Shown: positions 6,240-6,807 of the stretch, piece after piece
How positions within the stretch are numbered: the stretch's first letter is position 1
Layout: each line of letters starts with the position of its first letter
From: Lachnospira sp.
GTDB taxonomy: Bacteria; Bacillota; Clostridia; Lachnospirales; Lachnospiraceae
Reading direction: 5' to 3'
NCBI GenBank assembly: GCA_017626275.1
Contig: JAGAJD010000123.1
Coordinates: forward strand, 1 to 6,807
DNA: 6,807 bases
The notes under the pieces: generated by a model
Told to the model about the DNA's origin: nothing
Seen by the model: the letters and a program-made list of their open reading frames with translations, nothing else
The model's database searches: none
Program-made: the position numbers and the translations under genes

Positions 6240-6807
6240 TTATTTTAATGTTGTCAGCAATTCCTCAAAACACACGCCGTCTGTCAGAGGAATATCCATT
6301 TCTATTGACTTCAAAATACATTTTTTAATAAAAACTGAAGCTTTCTTTACTGATGCATGAAAATCCACCCCGTTTACGGCATCTGCCGCAATAATTGAAG
6401 CAAATATATCTCCCGTTCCCGAACGTGAAGTTCCTGCTCTTTCTGTCTTTATAAAATATCCTCCGCTTCCGTTTTCATAGCAGAAATTTGCCACATACTT
6501 TCCCTGCTGTATTCCCGTTATTACAATTTTTCCCGGTCCTTTTTCTGAAAGCCGGCGGCAAAGCTCTGTCAGTTCTTTTTCAGTCCAGTTATCATGATAT
6601 GCACTTCCCGTCAAAATACACCCTTCCGTAAGATTAGGTGTCAAAATATCAGCATATTCAACTAACCTTTTCATCTCCTCGCACGTTTCCTGCGTGTAAG
6701 TCGGATACATTTTTCCGTAATCTCCCATAACAGGGTCAATAATCGTTATATTGTCTTCATTTTTAAACCGTTCAAAAAACTTTTCCACAATCCGAATCTG
6801 ACGCGGC
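6240..6807 (-). CDS. pdxK: Pyridoxal/pyridoxamine kinase (PfkB/ribokinase fold), 5' end cut by window edge
   Basis: This enzyme phosphorylates vitamin B6 vitamers with ATP in the cytoplasm, in the PLP salvage pathway. The 188 visible residues are the C-terminal two thirds; family members are about 280-290 residues, so roughly 95 N-terminal residues are missing. Counting from the first visible codon, DPVMGD lies at 24-29, TPNLTE at 56-61, and the ATP/anion-hole and catalytic-base motif GTGDIF at 130-135, with Asp133 as the expected base. The GTG at 6788 is an internal valine, not a start: the frame stays open to the window edge, and the preceding residues (PRQIRI) fit the family. ThiD-like kinases share the fold, but the DPVMGD context with GKMYPTY and the late GTGD favour the B6 kinase family. 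It is the first visible gene of a leftward unit with the radical SAM gene. Confidence 0.9.
   Translation of the reverse strand, partial: PRQIRIVEKFFERFKNEDNITIIDPVMGDYGKMYPTYTQETCEEMKRLVEYADILTPNLTEGCILTGSAYHDNWTEKELTELCRRLSEKGPGKIVITGIQQGKYVANFCYENGSGGYFIKTERAGTSRSGTGDIFASIIAADAVNGVDFHASVKKASVFIKKCILKSIEMDIPLTDGVCFEELLTTLK

Overview
The window looks like ordinary chromosome from an AT-rich anaerobic Firmicute, most likely a Lachnospiraceae-type Clostridium relative. This is inferred from strong GGAGG-type ribosome binding sites, the single-chain (alpha2) glycyl-tRNA synthetase, a small radical SAM protein of the TatD-associated clostridial type, and a membrane protein with an N-terminal zinc ribbon. 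No species is claimed. I see no mobile element, CRISPR array, tRNA or rRNA, and no intergenic gap is longer than about 120 bases.

Left part (1-2411): a D-alanyl-D-alanine carboxypeptidase gene runs leftward off the window edge. A MATE-family multidrug/toxin exporter runs rightward from it. The 121-base region between their start codons holds a long interrupted inverted repeat. A good promoter for the MATE gene overlaps its right arm, and a perfect -10 hexamer for the carboxypeptidase gene lies near its centre. This is the best candidate regulatory site in the window.

Middle and right part (2415-6807, all minus strand): in transcription order, a pyridoxal/pyridoxamine kinase (5' end cut by the window), a 200-residue radical SAM protein 14 bases downstream of it, glycyl-tRNA synthetase with its own promoter and a short leader, and a 550-residue membrane protein of unknown function. 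The last has an N-terminal Cys4 zinc ribbon, one membrane segment and an external region that looks like a beta-propeller. It converges on the MATE gene with only 3 bases between the two stop codons.

Functionally these are mostly housekeeping genes: cell wall trimming, drug export, PLP salvage and tRNA charging. The two poorly understood players are the zinc-ribbon/propeller membrane protein and the radical SAM enzyme, which sits beside a vitamin B6 kinase with no TatD nuclease in view. I do not see convincing evidence of a new multi-gene system. The points most worth checking are the shared palindromic control region and these two proteins.
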